This document shows, in pieces, positions 52,592-60,720 of a stretch of DNA of 64,000 nt (positions are counted from its first letter, which is position 1; every line of letters begins with the position of its first letter). The position numbers and the translations under genes were made by a program. Where the stretch lies: contig NZ_VNHS01000002.1 of NCBI RefSeq assembly GCF_008124765.1, positions 744,001 through 808,000 on the forward strand. Reading direction: 5' to 3'. Source of the DNA: Paenibacillus methanolicus (GTDB lineage Bacteria; Bacillota; Bacilli; Paenibacillales; Paenibacillaceae). The notes under the pieces were generated by a model, which searched no databases, was not told the DNA's origin, and saw only the letters and a list, made by a program, of their open reading frames with translations.

Positions 52592-54937
52592 CTATAGGCC
52601 GGTCATCGCGGCGAAACGCCGGTTCAGCCATTCTGCAGCTTCCCGCATGAGCAGCATCCCCAGCTGGTCGACATGACGGCTGCTCCATGCTTCGAATTCG
52701 GTTCCCCTCACCCATTGATTGAACGCCCCGAGCGCGGGACCGCAGAAAATTTGATAGTCCGTCCGCCAGTCCGGATCGCCCTTGAGCGCCTTGTCCGCGC
52801 ATTCGTCCAAATACCATTTGAAGACGAGCGCCATCCTCGCCTTCGGGTCGCGCTCCGCCCTTGCGGTCTCCTCCCGCGTCGCCGACGCTGTCGCGGCCTC
52901 GAAAGCTTCACTGAAGCTTCGCTTCAAATATTTCGCCTGTATCGCCTCTCGCGTCTTCTCGTCGATCGACTCGAGCGATTCATGTTTCTCGTAGAGCTTG
53001 GCCAGCTTGTCCGCCCGGTACGGGAAAAACGTGCCGCGTCCGGCAACCTGCACCTTCGCGCCGTTCTCGAAGCCCGAAGCCGACGGGGCGTAAGCCATGT
53101 CTTGTACTTGCGCGCGCGTCAGCAGCTCCTTGACTTCGCCGCTTGCGGCCGCTTCCGCCGTGCACTGGTTAATCGAACCCGTCGCGATGAAATCCGCGCC
53201 GAGCATGAATGCGGCCGCGGCCGCTTCGGGCGTGCCGATGCCGCCCCCCGCCCCGACGCGTATCCGCTTGGCGTAACCGTATCGTCGCGACAGCTCGTCC
53301 CTCAGCCGAGCGATCGCGGGCAGCAGCACGGCCGTCGCGCCTTGGTCCGTATGACCGCCGGAATCCGACAATGCGATCACGTCGTCCGCGACGGGCAGAC
53401 TCCGCAGCCCTTCCGCTTCGCCGGGCGCGATAAGCCCTTCGCGCAGCAGCTCCTGTATGATCACCCCGGGCGCCGGACTCATGAACGCTTCGGCGACCTC
53501 GGGTCTTGTGACCTTGGCGATGATCTTGTGCTTCTGCGTCCAACGTCCATTCTCATCCCGAAGCAACCCCTTCGCCTTGTACCAGACCAAGGCGCGGGTG
53601 ACGGTCAAGAACGAAGACGCTTCGACCACGCTTACCCCGCGCTTCGCGTACAATCGGACGAGCGCCTCCTCCGCCGCGAAATCGCCGGGCTGGTGGAGCA
53701 AATTAAAGCCGTATGGCTCGCCTTCCCCAAGCCGGGATTGAATATCCGCGATCGCTTGGTCGACCTCGCTTAAACCAAGTCCACCGGCGCCGAAAATGCC
53801 GAGTATGCCTGCGCGGCCGCATTTGACGACAAACGAGGCGGAGGAGATGCCTTTGTACATGGCGCCTGCCATATAGGCGTACTTCAACCGGTAGTCCGCT
53901 TTGAAGGCCGGATCCCCCAGCGATTCCGCCGTAATGAGAGATGAGCGCGCATCGCGTGATCCCGACGTCCGCGCTTGTTCCGCTCTTGCCCGGTCTTCCC
54001 GCGCGATGGCGGCGGCCGTTTCCATACGCGCCGTGTATGCCGGGTCGTCCGCTGTTGCAGCAGCATGCGATGGCGGCCGATTCGCGTCGAAATCCTGTCT
54101 GATCGCCCTGACCAGCTTCGTCAGCACGTTCCCCGGACCCACCTCTTCCAAGACGGGATCGCCGCCTAATTCCAGCAGATAGCGAACGGAATCCGTCCAC
54201 CGGACCGGGCTCGTCATCTGATCGCCAAGTCCCGCCTTGATCAGCTCCGTCTCGTACGGCTGCGCCTCCACGTTCGAGATCACGGTTATCGACGGCTCGC
54301 GGAACGCCAACGGCTGCATGAACCGCTCGAAGCTCTCCCTCGCTTCCTTCATGTACCGGGAGTGGAAAGGTCCGCTCACATTTAGAGGAATATACATGCC
54401 CGCGCCGGCCGACTCGAATAAGGACTGCGCGCGCGCAATATCGCTCTTCGGTCCCGATATGACGGTCTGCGTCGGCGAATTATAATTCGCGACATCGATC
54501 CCGCCCAGCTCCCTGTGCGCCAACACGTCGTGCACGCGGTCGAGCGGAAGCCCGATCACGGCGGCCATGGCGCCTTCCGGCGCCTCCGCCATTAAGGCTC
54601 CCCGGCGCTGCACGAGCCGCAGTCCCGTGCCGAAGTCGAATGCCCCCGCCGCGAACAAGGCCGAATATTCGCCCAAGCTGTGCCCCGCCGCAAAATCGGG
54701 GCGCCGCCCTGCCGTCTCGACCCGGCTTAAATAGGTCAACGCGTTCACGACATACAACGCGGGCTGCGTGTAAGCCGTGTTCGCCAATAGCCCGCGCGGA
54801 TCGCGCAGGCACAGCTCTTCGATGGAATAACCCAAGATCGCGTCGGCCTCTTCGGTCAGCGCCTTGAAACGTCCGAACAATTCGCCGCCCATCCCTCTGT
54901 GCTGCGAGCCTTGCCCGGGAAACAAATAAACGAGCAT
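52592..54937 (-). CDS. Trans-acting acyltransferase-enoylreductase fusion (PksE type)
   Basis: Free-standing enzyme of 781 residues that serves the AT-less synthases downstream. Residues ~1-290 are a malonyl-CoA:ACP acyltransferase with GQGSQ, the nucleophile Ser87 in GHSLGEYSA and His192 in GPFHSRYM. Residues ~330-770 are an FMN-dependent, PfaD-type trans enoylreductase (GAGGLGLSEVDQAI, VGAGGGIGTPEAAAAA, ATGSINQCTAEA). An Arg/Ala-rich linker joins them. Such fusions are hallmarks of trans-AT pathways (bacillaene PksE). The ATG follows GGGGGAGAG; the gene ends 28 bases before the first synthase. The ER could reduce a double bond made by the DH of module 2. Confidence 0.95.
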   Translation of the reverse strand: MLVYLFPGQGSQHRGMGGELFGRFKALTEEADAILGYSIEELCLRDPRGLLANTAYTQPALYVVNALTYLSRVETAGRRPDFAAGHSLGEYSALFAAGAFDFGTGLRLVQRRGALMAEAPEGAMAAVIGLPLDRVHDVLAHRELGGIDVANYNSPTQTVISGPKSDIARAQSLFESAGAGMYIPLNVSGPFHSRYMKEARESFERFMQPLAFREPSITVISNVEAQPYETELIKAGLGDQMTSPVRWTDSVRYLLELGGDPVLEEVGPGNVLTKLVRAIRQDFDANRPPSHAAATADDPAYTARMETAAAIAREDRARAEQARTSGSRDARSSLITAESLGDPAFKADYRLKYAYMAGAMYKGISSASFVVKCGRAGILGIFGAGGLGLSEVDQAIADIQSRLGEGEPYGFNLLHQPGDFAAEEALVRLYAKRGVSVVEASSFLTVTRALVWYKAKGLLRDENGRWTQKHKIIAKVTRPEVAEAFMSPAPGVIIQELLREGLIAPGEAEGLRSLPVADDVIALSDSGGHTDQGATAVLLPAIARLRDELSRRYGYAKRIRVGAGGGIGTPEAAAAAFMLGADFIATGSINQCTAEAAASGEVKELLTRAQVQDMAYAPSASGFENGAKVQVAGRGTFFPYRADKLAKLYEKHESLESIDEKTREAIQAKYLKRSFSEAFEAATASATREETARAERDPKARMALVFKWYLDECADKALKGDPDWRTDYQIFCGPALGAFNQWVRGTEFEAWSSRHVDQLGMLLMREAAEWLNRRFAAMTGL

Positions 54938-54988
54938 GTTTCTCTCCCCCTAGCCCTTATTCCGCTGTCCAGCCATCCGATGCCCGAA

Positions 54989-55741
54989 TCAACATTCCCG
55001 GTCTAACGAACCATGCTCGCCATCCCGCCACGTCCAATCGGGTTCCAGTAATCGATACAGGTCCGGCGGCTCATGCTCGCAATTGATCGGGAGCACAATC
55101 GACATCGCCGCCTCCCGGAACAACCACGAGAAGGCCCGGTATTGCGGGAAGTTCGCGAAACCGCCGACAATCCAGCGGCCGGCCCTCTCCACGCGGTCGA
55201 TCTCATAGACGGACAGCGGCGTGGTCAGGCCGGTCCGCAAACATTTGGACAGCGACTCCTTCGCCGTCCACAGCAGCGTCGCGGCCTCGCGGAACGGTAG
55301 TCCCGCCGCCGTCGCCAATTCAAGCTCGCCGGGCATCAAATAAGATTTCACGAGCTCCGAACGCTCCTCGCTCAGCATCTCCTCGATATCGATCCCCGCC
55401 GGGACCATTTCGGGAAAAGCAAGACAAGCCGCCAGCCGGTCGGTATGCGAAATACTCACCTGACGGTTCGCAAGCTCCGGGTGAATCAGAACGGGCTGTT
55501 GGAACAAACCCGGTCTGATCAGCATGCGGTCGAGCGGAATAGTCGGCGCGATGCAGCCCGCGGCCAGCTTGGCGGCATGCCTGCCGAGCAGATATGCCGT
55601 CTTCCGCTTGTCAGCCTTCAATTGGTCCCAATACAGCCGCTCTTCCGGATGAAGGCTGGCCAGCAAGGGGCCCGCCGCCGGCCAAACCCCAGCCTTCGCC
55701 ATGCAGATCGCGACGGCATTCTCGTCGCCGAACGAGAACAA
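54989..55741 (-). CDS. Sfp-type 4'-phosphopantetheinyl transferase
   Basis: Enzyme of 250 residues that attaches the phosphopantetheine arm from coenzyme A to the ACP domains of the synthases. Key strings: GRHAAKLAAG, ISHTDRLAACL, the Mg-binding GIDIEEM and WTAKESLSKCL, the W-x3-E-x3-K signature. It is the first gene of the operon. The start is uncertain: the TTG at 55741 gives the natural length, but no good ribosome-binding site is visible; the ATG at 55702 would cut 13 residues. About 150 bases of leader precede it. Confidence 0.92.
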   Translation of the reverse strand: MFSFGDENAVAICMAKAGVWPAAGPLLASLHPEERLYWDQLKADKRKTAYLLGRHAAKLAAGCIAPTIPLDRMLIRPGLFQQPVLIHPELANRQVSISHTDRLAACLAFPEMVPAGIDIEEMLSEERSELVKSYLMPGELELATAAGLPFREAATLLWTAKESLSKCLRTGLTTPLSVYEIDRVERAGRWIVGGFANFPQYRAFSWLFREAAMSIVLPINCEHEPPDLYRLLEPDWTWRDGEHGSLDREC

Positions 55742-55894
55742 GCGGGTATTAAGCGGCTTCTTGTCATTCGATGCGATTGCGTCTCACCTCTTGTCTATGT
55801 TTCCGTCCCATAAATCCGCTCTATGATCAGCCGAACAGGTCTATCGATTTAAGCCGATATGCCTCCCTGCCAAGATCTTCATACCATTGAACCA

Positions 55895-55924
55895 ATTATA
55901 ACGTAACGATAGAAGACCATCTAT
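55895..55924 (-). promoter_or_regulatory. Candidate promoter and inverted repeat ahead of the polyketide operon
   Basis: Read leftward, TATAAT (55895-55900) lies about 155 bases before the first gene, preceded by an inverted repeat ATAGA-N6-TCTAT (55909-55924) where the -35 should be. No TTGACA-like box is present, so activator control is possible. Leader from there to 55741 shows no gene. Confidence 0.4.
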
Positions 55925-56102
55925 ACAGAAACATGCGGGTCTGGTTATATACGGAAACTAACGTGTCGATATGGCGCAAATTTTCTCTTTTTGGTTATCT
56001 CCCATATATTCGCAGTTCGAACGGTTTTTCCTTTTTTCGACAGTAAACAAGCTGCCCGTGCGCCGCAAGGCGAAGCTTCTCGTGTTGCGTCTTGCAAGGA
56101 AA
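55925..56102. other. Intergenic stretch without a recognisable gene
   Basis: Together with the flanking promoter and terminator this fills the 541-base gap between the phosphopantetheinyl transferase and metallophosphoesterase genes. Open frames here lack ribosome-binding sites and protein-like composition. I see nothing further in it. Confidence 0.5.
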
Positions 56103-56144
56103 CGACAAAGAACCGTCTCCGGCCGCGGCCAAAGAACGGTTCTT
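56103..56144 (-). terminator. Hairpin terminator after the metallophosphoesterase gene
   Basis: AAGAACCGT/ACGGTTCTT (56108-56116 with 56136-56144) encloses the palindrome GGCCGCGGCC (56121-56130). It lies about 140 bases past the stop codon and has only a short T tract leftward. Confidence 0.5.
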
Positions 56145-56283
56145 CCGTCCATCTTCCATCCATCTATTCCTCTGAATTCACGCAAAAAGTCGAACCGGGC
56201 CGCGATCGCGGATGCAGGCAACCGGCGAAACAGCGCGTCGCGCCCGCGACAACGATCCGCATATTCCGCCTGCCGCCCGCTTC

Positions 56284-57384
56284 TTATTCGAACCGCATGC
56301 GAATGCTGGCGATTTCCGAACGCGTCCCGATCCGGATCGGCGGCCCCCAGAAGCCGAATCCGCTCGTGACGATGGAATGCAGCTGCTCCTTCTCGACGTA
56401 ACCCCAATCGTTCTCGTAGATGGCATCGGTGATCAGATTACCGGGGAATACCTGACCGCGGTGCGTATGGCCGGATACCACGAGTCCGATGCCCGCTTGC
56501 TGCGCGATATCCAGCTCATATGGCTGATGTTCGAGCAGGATGACGGGCCTCGTCATGTCGACGCCTTTCATTAATTCCGCCAACGGCTTCCGCTCGTGAT
56601 CGCTGCGATCTTTGCGTCCGATCAGCGTAAGCTGTCCTTCGACGACCGCGGTCTCGTCGTAGAGCACTTGAATACCGCTAGCCTCCAGCGTCCCGATCAG
56701 TTCCTCCATCGTGCCGTCGTGCTTGTCGTGATTGCCAAGCGTGGCATAAACGCCGTAAGGCGCCTGCAAACCGGCCAAAATATCGCCGATCTTCTGATCG
56801 ATGAACGGCCGAATGTCATCGTCGAACAAATCGCCGGGCAGCAAAATGAGATCGGGCTTAAGCGCATTCATCTCGTCCACCAAGCGCTGCGCGTGATCCT
56901 TTCCCGACAACAACCCGAAATGCGTATCCGCCGCCATCCCGATATGCAGCTTCTCTAGCGTAGAAGCCCCTTTCTCCATCTGGACATCGTACGTCCGCAC
57001 GACGGGGCTGTAAGCGTTGAACGAACCGTAAGCCAGGAACGCCAGCAAGAGCGTCAGCGTAATGAAACCGGCCCATACTTGCGTCCCCCGTCTTGGCAGC
57101 CGGGTCAGCCGCAGCGCGATGACGGTCAGATGCGCGAGCGGCACGAGCAGCAGCAGCAAATAGAATACCGCCATCCAGTAGGCGCCGATAATTCCCAATA
57201 TGCGCGCTTCCGAGATTCGTCCCACGATAAGCGAGCTCGCGGCAAGCGCGACGACGGCGCCGTACAACAGCTTGAATCTGCGGCTAGACGCGCCGGGACG
57301 CATCCAACGGAAGCCGCGCCAGCCAATATAATAGACCAGCCCGCCATACGACAGCAGGGCGATGAGTCCGATGACGATAAACAT
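56284..57384 (-). CDS. Membrane-anchored metallophosphoesterase (calcineurin-like)
   Basis: A 366-residue protein with four membrane segments in the first ~140 residues, then a calcineurin-like phosphoesterase domain facing outward or inward depending on topology. The two-metal motifs are complete: MAADTHFG, LPGDLFDDD, LGNHDKHD and VSGHTHRGQ. Relatives include YkuE/YpbG-type lipid or UDP-sugar phosphatases. The ATG at 57384 has GAGGAGA 8 bases upstream; earlier in-frame starts add a Cys-rich non-conserved leader. The substrate is unknown. Confidence 0.92.
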   Translation of the reverse strand: MFIVIGLIALLSYGGLVYYIGWRGFRWMRPGASSRRFKLLYGAVVALAASSLIVGRISEARILGIIGAYWMAVFYLLLLLVPLAHLTVIALRLTRLPRRGTQVWAGFITLTLLLAFLAYGSFNAYSPVVRTYDVQMEKGASTLEKLHIGMAADTHFGLLSGKDHAQRLVDEMNALKPDLILLPGDLFDDDIRPFIDQKIGDILAGLQAPYGVYATLGNHDKHDGTMEELIGTLEASGIQVLYDETAVVEGQLTLIGRKDRSDHERKPLAELMKGVDMTRPVILLEHQPYELDIAQQAGIGLVVSGHTHRGQVFPGNLITDAIYENDWGYVEKEQLHSIVTSGFGFWGPPIRIGTRSEIASIRMRFE

Positions 57385-57524
57385 GCGCAATTCTCCTCGC
57401 GTTCGAATTTGGTTCGATACCTTCCATTTTACACAAACAAAAGGCCCGGAACACGGGCAGGCTCTGACGGTTATGTGAATAGCATGCCGATCGGCGGACA
57501 ACAGCGGACAAGCCTCGGATGCGC

Positions 57525-57552
57525 AAAAAAAAGGCCGCTGCTGCCAGCGGCC
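57525..57552 (-). terminator. Terminator of the ArsR-oxidoreductase operon
   Basis: Perfect 8-bp stem (57533-57540 with 57545-57552) followed leftward by eight T, 15 bases after the oxidoreductase stop. Confidence 0.9.
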
Positions 57553-57567
57553 GTTTCCACTTCGTTA

Positions 57568-58581
57568 TTATCCGATCTTCACCAACTGCTTGCCGACGTT
57601 CTCGCCTTTGAACAAGCCGAGGAACGCCTTCGGCACGTTCTCGAAGCCCTCGACGATCGTCTCCTCGTACTTCAGTTGTCCCGCGGCCAGCCATTGCGCC
57701 AAGGCTGACGCGCCTTCCTGCATCCGGTCGGCGTAATCGCTCAGCACGAACCCTTTCATCAGCGATCTCGTCTTGATCAGCTTCGTCTGCACGCGCGGAC
57801 CCGTATCGCCGTCCGTGACGTTGTAGGACGAAATCGCCCCGCAGACCGGGATGCGCGCGTAATCGTTCAGCAGCGTCATGACCGCGTCCGAGATCGCGCC
57901 TCCAACGTTGTCGAAGTAGACGTCCACGCCGCTTGGACATGCTTCCGCGAGCGCGGCCCGCATATCGGGTACCGTCTTGTAGTTAATGGCCGCGTCGAAT
58001 CCGAGTTTGTCCGTGAGCAGCGCCGTCTTCTCGTCCGTGCCCGCGATGCCGACGACGCGCGCGCCGCGGATCTTCGCGATCTGGCCGACCATCATGCCGA
58101 CCGCGCCGGCTGCTCCGGATACGACGACCGTCTCTCCGGCCTTCGGCTGTCCGATATCGAGCAAGCCGAAGTAAGCCGTAAGCCCCGTCAGGCCAAGCAC
58201 GGACAAATACGCCGACAGCGGCGCGACGGTGCCGTCGATCCGGCGCACGGCCGAAGCATCGACGACGTTGTAAGTCTGCCAGCCGAGCATGCCGAGCACG
58301 TGGTCGCCAGGCTTCAACCCTTCCGCCTTGGAGGCGACGACTTCGCCGACCACGCCGCCGACGATGACCTCGTTCAAGCCGTACGGCTCGATATAGGATT
58401 TGGCATCGCTCATCCGGCCCCGCATGTAAGGATCAATCGACAAATAGATAGAACGGACGACGACTTGTCCTTCCCCCGGCTCGGCGACCGGTATCTCGCG
58501 GTACGCGAAGTTCGCGTCCGTCGGCAAGCCGACCGGGCGGCTCGCCAGCACGATTTGTTTGCTCGTCAATTGTTGCGTCAT
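57568..58581 (-). CDS. NADP-dependent oxidoreductase (YncB/CurA, leukotriene B4 dehydrogenase-like)
   Basis: Zinc-free medium-chain reductase of 337 residues that reduces the double bond of alpha,beta-unsaturated carbonyls with NADPH. Typical strings are YLSIDPYMRGRM near residue 50, the nucleotide-binding VVVSGAAGAVGMMVGQIAK and VYFDNVGGAISDAV. The ATG at 58581 has GAGGAG about 10 bases upstream. It follows the ArsR regulator gene by 44 bases on the same strand and shares its transcript, so it is probably an electrophile-detoxifying enzyme under that regulator. Confidence 0.93.
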   Translation of the reverse strand: MTQQLTSKQIVLASRPVGLPTDANFAYREIPVAEPGEGQVVVRSIYLSIDPYMRGRMSDAKSYIEPYGLNEVIVGGVVGEVVASKAEGLKPGDHVLGMLGWQTYNVVDASAVRRIDGTVAPLSAYLSVLGLTGLTAYFGLLDIGQPKAGETVVVSGAAGAVGMMVGQIAKIRGARVVGIAGTDEKTALLTDKLGFDAAINYKTVPDMRAALAEACPSGVDVYFDNVGGAISDAVMTLLNDYARIPVCGAISSYNVTDGDTGPRVQTKLIKTRSLMKGFVLSDYADRMQEGASALAQWLAAGQLKYEETIVEGFENVPKAFLGLFKGENVGKQLVKIG

Positions 58582-58625
58582 GTGTATGCAGCTCCTCATG
58601 TTGTTTAGAAAGTTATAACGGTCAG

Positions 58626-58919
58626 CTATAGGCTGTCCAGGAAGCCCGGCAGGAAAGTCTCGAACGTGTCCTCCCGCAAATAAGAGTATTTGTTCTGTCC
58701 GCTTCGGCTGAGGCGGATCAAGTCCGCTTCGTATAAAATTTTGAGATGATACGACACGTTGGACTTGTCCATGCCCATCATGTCGCCCAGCTCGCCGCAC
58801 GTCGTATCGCGTTCATGACGGCGAAGGAAGCGGATCATCTCGATGCGCTTGGTTTCCGCCAACGCCTTGAATACTTTTACCCGTCTCTCATCGTCTTCTC
58901 TCGATAGTTTGATTGTCAT
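58626..58919 (-). CDS. ArsR-family transcriptional repressor
   Basis: Winged-helix repressor of 97 residues. The recognition region reads CGELGDMMGMDKSNVSYHLKIL, and RVKVFKALAETKRIEMIRFL is the typical first helix pair. It lacks the CxC metal site of arsenic sensors; only one Cys (TTCGEL) is present, which could act as a redox or electrophile sensor. It heads a two-gene operon with the oxidoreductase. No ribosome-binding site is visible; the promoter placement suggests a leaderless message. Confidence 0.9.
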   Translation of the reverse strand: MTIKLSREDDERRVKVFKALAETKRIEMIRFLRRHERDTTCGELGDMMGMDKSNVSYHLKILYEADLIRLSRSGQNKYSYLREDTFETFLPGFLDSL

Positions 58920-58954
58920 TGAACTATCATACTCTTGGCATTGCCCTCCGTCAA
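58903..58954 (-). promoter_or_regulatory. Promoter and overlapping inverted repeat of the ArsR operon
   Basis: Read leftward: TTGACG (58949-58954), 17-base spacer, TATGAT (58926-58931), then the ATG only 6 bases after the -10. A 7-bp inverted repeat (58922-58928 and 58903-58909, GATAGTT/AACTATC) overlaps the -10, the start site and the start codon and is a natural autorepression operator. Confidence 0.75.
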
Positions 58955-59063
58955 ATCCCCACTCTATTTATATCTAATTATAACCACTTATAACTAAACA
59001 CTACTAAAAGTTGTAGGGATATGTTACCATGATGGACATATTCTTACGGGAGGCGTTATCCGA

Positions 59064-59843
59064 ATGCGAATCAAATGGCTTGCTTCGCTTGCGGCCGTGT
59101 TGGCCCTGACATCCCTATTGGCGCAGGCCGTACCGGCCAATGCCGCGAAAACGAAGAAAACCGAGCTGCTCGTCTCGGCGGCGGCCAGTCTGAAGGACAG
59201 TCTCGGCGATATCGAGAAGCAGTACGAGAAGACGCACGCGAATATCGACCTGACCTTCAACTTCGGCTCCTCGGGTACTCTGCAGAAGCAGATCGAGCAA
59301 GGCGCGCCGGCCGACCTGTTCTTCTCGGCCGGGCAGAAACAGATGGACGCGCTGAAGAAGGAGGAGCTGGTCGATACCAGCGCGACGATCCTCCGCAACT
59401 CGCTCGTCATGATCGTCTCCTCGGATTCCGACCTCGCGTTCACGACCGTGAAGGAACTGACCGCCAAGTCGATCAAGAAAGTGGCGATCGGCCAGCCGGA
59501 ATCGGTGCCCGCCGGCCAATACGCGAAGGAGACGTTGACGGCCCGCAAGACATGGGATGCGCTGCAAGACAAACTGGTATATGCCAAAGACGTGCGCCAA
59601 GTGCTAAACTATGTGGAGACCGGCAACGCGGACGCCGGCTTCGTCTACCGGACCGACGCGTTGACGTCGAGGAAGGCGCGCATCGCGATCAACGTCGACG
59701 CCCGCGCGCACGCGCCGATCGTCTATCCGGCCGGCATCGTGAAGGCGACGGAGCACCCCGCGGAAGCGAAAGCGTTCTTCGCGTATCTGAAAACGAAGGA
59801 AGCCGCTGCCGTCTTCGCGAAATATGGATTCATAACGGACTAA
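59064..59843 (+). CDS. modA: Molybdate ABC transporter, substrate-binding protein
   Basis: Extracytoplasmic molybdate/tungstate-binding protein, 259 residues. The signal peptide ends at VPANA (about residue 27) without a lipobox Cys, unusual for a Gram-positive ModA, which is normally a lipoprotein. Family strings: LLVSAAASLKDSL, FNFGSSGTLQKQIEQGAPAD, SAGQKQMDAL, and VLNYVETGNADAGFVYRTDA near residue 190, which surround the oxyanion site. GGGAGG lies 10 bases before the ATG. modB follows at 27 bases. Confidence 0.95.
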   Translation: MRIKWLASLAAVLALTSLLAQAVPANAAKTKKTELLVSAAASLKDSLGDIEKQYEKTHANIDLTFNFGSSGTLQKQIEQGAPADLFFSAGQKQMDALKKEELVDTSATILRNSLVMIVSSDSDLAFTTVKELTAKSIKKVAIGQPESVPAGQYAKETLTARKTWDALQDKLVYAKDVRQVLNYVETGNADAGFVYRTDALTSRKARIAINVDARAHAPIVYPAGIVKATEHPAEAKAFFAYLKTKEAAAVFAKYGFITD

Positions 59844-59870
59844 TTTCTACATAGACGGGACTGAAACGGC

Positions 59871-60539
59871 TTGGACTGGAACACCTTCTTCGAACCGATC
59901 GCGCTGTCGATCCAAATCTCGATCGCGGCGAGCATCGCGGTCTTCTTCATCGCGCTGGCCGCCTCTTGGCGGATGGCTCGCGCCCGCTTCGCCGGCAAAA
60001 GCCTCGTGGAGACGCTGCTCCTGCTGCCGCTCGTGCTGCCGCCGACGGTCGTCGGACTGATCCTGCTCGTCCTGCTCGGCCGGCGAAGCTGGATCGGCCA
60101 AGCGTACGAAGCGCTGTTCGGGGGCCCGATCATCTTCACGTGGGGAGCGGCCGCGATCGCGGCCGTCGTCGTCGCCTTCCCGCTCGCGTACCGGGCGATG
60201 AAGACCGGCTTCGAGAGCGTCGACGGCGACCTCGAGGATTCGGCCCGGGCGATGGGCGCGACCGAATGGCAGGTGTTCCGCTACATCTCGGTCCCGCTCG
60301 CCGGCCGCGCCTTGACGTCGGCGTACATCCTCGGCTTCTGCCGAGGGCTCGGCGAATTCGGCGCCACGCTCATGATCGCCGGCAACATCCCCGGCAAGAC
60401 GCAGACGATTCCGACCGCGATCTACGTGGCGGCGGACGGAGGCGGCATGACGATGGCCTGGGCATGGTCCGGTGCGATACTGCTGCTGTCTTTCCTTATG
60501 CTGCTGCTCTCGAACCGGGTCGTTCGGGAGCCCGACTAA
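59871..60539 (+). CDS. modB: Molybdate ABC transporter, permease
   Basis: Inner-membrane permease of 222 residues with five or six spans. The ATPase-contact loop reads EDSARAMGATEWQVFRYISVPLAG, quoted here as its two ends (EDSARAMGATEW and ISVPLAG); LVLPPTVVGLILLVLLGRRS and GRGLGEFGATLMIAGN-like CRGLGEFGATLMIAG are characteristic of ModB. The start is a TTG at 59871 with a weak GGGAC site. A terminator follows at once, and no modC ATPase gene is present; the ATPase must come from elsewhere. Confidence 0.94.
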   Translation: MDWNTFFEPIALSIQISIAASIAVFFIALAASWRMARARFAGKSLVETLLLLPLVLPPTVVGLILLVLLGRRSWIGQAYEALFGGPIIFTWGAAAIAAVVVAFPLAYRAMKTGFESVDGDLEDSARAMGATEWQVFRYISVPLAGRALTSAYILGFCRGLGEFGATLMIAGNIPGKTQTIPTAIYVAADGGGMTMAWAWSGAILLLSFLMLLLSNRVVREPD

Positions 60540-60542
60540 ACC

Positions 60543-60582
60543 AAAGGGCGAGCCCCGCCGATCGGCGAAGCTCACCCTTTGT
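60543..60582 (+). terminator. Terminator of modAB
   Basis: An 11-bp stem with one mismatch (60543-60553 with 60570-60580) encloses the palindrome CGCCGATCGGCG and starts 3 bases after the modB stop codon. It shows that the operon ends without modC. Confidence 0.75.
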
Positions 60583-60720
60583 CGTTCATTGGCGTCCATA
60601 TTCATCGCACATGCTCCATCCATGCGCCGACGTGCCGCCGATCTCCGATCGCCGCGGCGACGCAATGGTACCGCCCTCCGAGGGCGACTGATTCGGTCGC
60701 GACCCGCCGCTTCCCATTGC

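Noticed and set aside
55971-56401. Overlapping open frames of 132-149 codons between the PPTase and phosphoesterase genes
   Set aside because: All are Arg/Ser-rich, lack ribosome-binding sites and run into the phosphoesterase gene.
58964-59063. Molybdenum-cofactor riboswitch upstream of modA
   Set aside because: The 100 bases are AT-rich and lack the GC-rich paired elements expected.
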